The notes under the pieces were generated by a model. That model made no database searches. It saw only the letters and a list, made by a program, of their open reading frames with translations, and had not been told where the DNA came from. 64,000 nucleotides of DNA from Calvatia gigantea. Lineage: Eukaryota > Basidiomycota > Agaricomycetes > Agaricales > Lycoperdaceae. Shown here one piece after another: positions 62,112 to 64,000 of the stretch. The stretch is from NCBI GenBank assembly GCA_025093985.1, contig JACAAK010000001.1:1364001-1428000 (forward strand). The letters are read 5' to 3'. Numbering within the stretch: position 1 is the first letter of the stretch; each line of letters starts with the position of its first letter. The translations under genes and the position numbers were made by a program.

Positions 62112-62735
62112 TTACGAACTTGCCAAGCCACAGCATTTCCGGATCCTATCCTCCAAGTTTGCTTTGATTCGATCCCGCCATTCCCAGTCAAGCACCGCAT
62201 AAGACTTCACGTCCTCATATTCCCCACTGTTTATCCCTCGCCACGCCTCCTTCCTCAGTGCCTCACACCGTATTCCCGTCTTCTCCAACCACCTCTGCAT
62301 CGGCGTATTATCCGCGGCAGTTTCAAACGTTCCCCGGTGCATTTTCTTCTCTTCAAAGAGCCATTTCATCGGACAATACATCAATTCCGTCCCATACCCC
62401 TCCCCATGTTTCCCAGGAGCAACCAGAATCCCAATCTCGCATGTATTGTTTCTCTCCTCGAAATTGAATATCCCCGTGATACCGATCAATTCTCCTCGAC
62501 TCCCATCTTTCTTCATTGTAAATGCGTAAAACTCTACAAATGTTGGATCCTCTGCACGCTTTTCTCGACGAACACGGACGTCCTCCGCCGTCATGATATC
62601 GGGAAGGACGCGTAAGTATTTGATCGTCTCGGGATGAGTCCTGTAGACTGCCACGATCTCATCTAGTTCGGGGTCCGGAGGAGCGAGCTGGACACGACCA
62701 GAGCACGATTCGACGGTGATTGCATGTTGGGGCAT
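62112..62735 (-). CDS. GNAT-family N-acetyltransferase
   Basis: A single-exon gene of 207 aa. The fold pattern fits the RimJ/RimL-like GNAT subgroup (acetyltransferase type 3): an early VQLAPPDPELDEIVAVYRT segment, a middle strand ELIGITGIFNFEERNNTCEIGI, then the acetyl-CoA loop as PGKHGEGYGTELM (variant of the Q/RxxGxG/A motif) and a FETAADNTPMQRWLEKTGI segment, where the Asn and the following helix are typical. Such enzymes acetylate amino groups of proteins, peptides or small molecules; the substrate is not predictable. No signal peptide. The ATG at 62735 gives a full-length family member. The gene has no introns, unlike most neighbours, but the codon choice does not look foreign. Confidence 0.82.
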   Translation of the reverse strand: MPQHAITVESCSGRVQLAPPDPELDEIVAVYRTHPETIKYLRVLPDIMTAEDVRVRREKRAEDPTFVEFYAFTMKKDGSRGELIGITGIFNFEERNNTCEIGILVAPGKHGEGYGTELMYCPMKWLFEEKKMHRGTFETAADNTPMQRWLEKTGIRCEALRKEAWRGINSGEYEDVKSYAVLDWEWRDRIKANLEDRIRKCCGLASS

Positions 62736-62760
62736 ATTGATTGAATGTGCATTAACTACT

Positions 62761-63284
62761 CAATGGATGACTTCCCGCAGCATTTAGAATTCTAGATTAT
62801 ATTTCTAAATCACTCCAAGTGGCAAGAACGTGACTTGCCAGGAAAGCCGGGTGATGGTATCGTATCGGATCTCAAAAGAGGGCCTTTTCTAAACCTTAAT
62901 CTAGAGGAGGCCTCCTACCCCCCCTCCTAGTTGCAGACGCTCGTTATAAACCCTTTTTTGAGGCTCCGCCATCAATTCTCCATTTGGGTCCTTTATCTTT
63001 TGGTTGTGTATGCACTTTCCTGTCTCCAAAATACAATATGCAACTGCTGCAGGTCTCCAAACAATATGGACATAATAGTTATCAAGTCAAATTATTGTAT
63101 CTCTTCACTAGCTGCAACCACTTTTGAAGGATATGAGAGGCTCATCAATTTGTGGCGTGAAATTTGTCATGGCCTCAGCGGTTTGGATTTCATGCAGTAG
63201 CTCGGCTGATTTTTCGGCACTAAGTGCCATTAAGGTTTAGAAATTGGATCTAGAATTCTAAATCCTACGGAAAGTCATCCAATT
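62761..63284. mobile_element. MITE-like element with 49-bp terminal inverted repeats
   Basis: The left arm (62761-62809) and the reverse complement of the right arm (63236-63284) match at about 41 of 49 positions, with a shared core ATTTAGAATTCTAGAT. The element is about 524 bp, AT-rich inside, and has no coding potential, as expected for a non-autonomous DNA transposon. A TTTCTAAACCTTAAT segment near 62886 recurs in inverted form next to the right arm. I could not see a clear target-site duplication. Confidence 0.65.
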
Positions 63285-64000
63285 GCACAGATTTTTAAAC
63301 CAATTTTGTTATGGTTGTCAGCTGACGTGTCCACATGGGATGGTCGCAGCGGTTAGCCGATCGATCCGCACCGCTCCGGTTATAATTTCCATTTGCCTGC
63401 ACAGTGCGAGTTCCGAAGAGCCTGGTAAGATTGCGGGGTATGGTCATTTTGATCAGGGGTGCGCAAAAAGAGTCATGACCAGGAACATACCCTAAAAACC
63501 TTGTCCTGTGTGACTTGTGAGTGATATTGGGTTTCGGGTCTCTTGATGAATCCAGGTGGACTAGAAAATAGATGTTACTCACAAAACCGATTTCAAGGTT
63601 TGGGTGTTAGGAAAAGGGAGAATGTACGAACCCGTTGCGCTGGCATCAACCTTTTCTTTGAATTTCCCATACCTTTGACTCGATTGTATCTTCAGTGATT
63701 AGCTGGTAGACTTGGACCAGTTCCTTTTGACTGATTCTGTTTACTCAGTCACATACAGTAAGGGACAAAACCCTTCCAATGATTTTGACTTTTTCATGAA
63801 ATCTCAAATAACTCAGCAACCACTAAGCCAATTCATTTCAAATTTTAAATGAAGGTAGTCATGCTTCTTATCTACAAATATGTTTAAGCATTTAATATTA
63901 TACTTTGTTTCTATGGAGATATGAATTATTGAATATTATGAGTGCATTGGAAGGGTTTTGTCCCTCATCTTCTCCAGGCACATAACTCTGTTTACTGCTC
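63285..64000. other. Right-end intergenic sequence
   Basis: Apart from the 205-bp inverted-repeat element, no gene or RNA was recognised between the first MITE and the window edge. Confidence 0.4.
63761..63965. mobile_element. Small 205-bp element with perfect 21-bp inverted repeats
   Basis: AGGGACAAAACCCTTCCAAT plus G (63761-63781) is repeated exactly in inverted form at 63945-63965. The 160 bases between are AT-rich and non-coding. Size and structure fit a MITE. The flanks do not show an obvious target duplication. Confidence 0.65.

Overview
This window is eukaryotic nuclear DNA from a mushroom-forming basidiomycete (Agaricomycetes, inferred). Genes are broken by many short introns, mostly 47-85 nt. 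The gene families fit: a DUF6533-like membrane protein, an F-box protein, a multidomain peroxin PEX1, a Spa2-like polarity protein and a pentafunctional AROM tail. I saw no operons, phage, CRISPR or bacterial features. I joined exons by hand by requiring a legal splice site, preserved codon phase and a protein that reads through in its family's pattern. For most genes the summed exon length is an exact multiple of three.

Layout, left to right: the 3' end of the AROM gene (2-349); a steryl-ester-hydrolase-type lipase (484-2037, minus); a 2 kb gap; glucosamine-6-phosphate deaminase (4103-5432, plus); an intron-containing tRNA-Gln (5507-5587, minus); a secreted glucoamylase with a starch-binding domain (5715-7877, minus); a TFIIIA-like zinc-finger protein (8387-10039, minus); a small membrane protein (10438-11333); a large SPT21/Ams2-like protein (11493-14936, plus); a secreted beta-carbonic anhydrase (15705-17078); a concentrative nucleoside transporter (18379-20758); and Dsc3 (21108-22236). 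Dsc3 converges on an EgtB-like DinB/FGE-sulfatase protein (22300-24569, minus).

The second half holds an F-box protein with a frame break (26782-28114); a Spa2-like polarisome protein (28435 to about 31884, minus); very-long-chain 3-ketoacyl-CoA reductase (32052-33315, minus); an aromatic-amino-acid decarboxylase (33628-35635); PEX1 (35840-39994); an ankyrin protein (40918-44670, minus); a Zn2Cys6 transcription factor with a 1-nt frame break (46783-50729, minus); a mitochondrial CoA carrier (50975-52203, minus) divergent from HOP2 (52402-53389); a Rho GTPase (53522-54577); ISA2 (56665-57407, minus); a DUF6533-like membrane protein (57787-59037, minus); an Spp2-type G-patch splicing factor (59618-60973); and a GNAT acetyltransferase (62112-62735, minus). 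The right end carries two elements with terminal inverted repeats that look like MITEs.

The genes are mostly unlinked housekeeping functions and do not form a biosynthetic cluster. Carbon handling (glucoamylase, glucosamine-6-P deaminase), lipid and peroxisome functions (lipase, ketoacyl-CoA reductase, PEX1, CoA carrier) and gene regulation are scattered. I found no convincing new multi-gene system. The most unusual points are five inferred GC-AG introns among about 120, including two in one small Rho gene that also has a 7-nt exon; an EgtB-type protein without the expected methyltransferase; and two genes whose conserved reading frames are split by one base.
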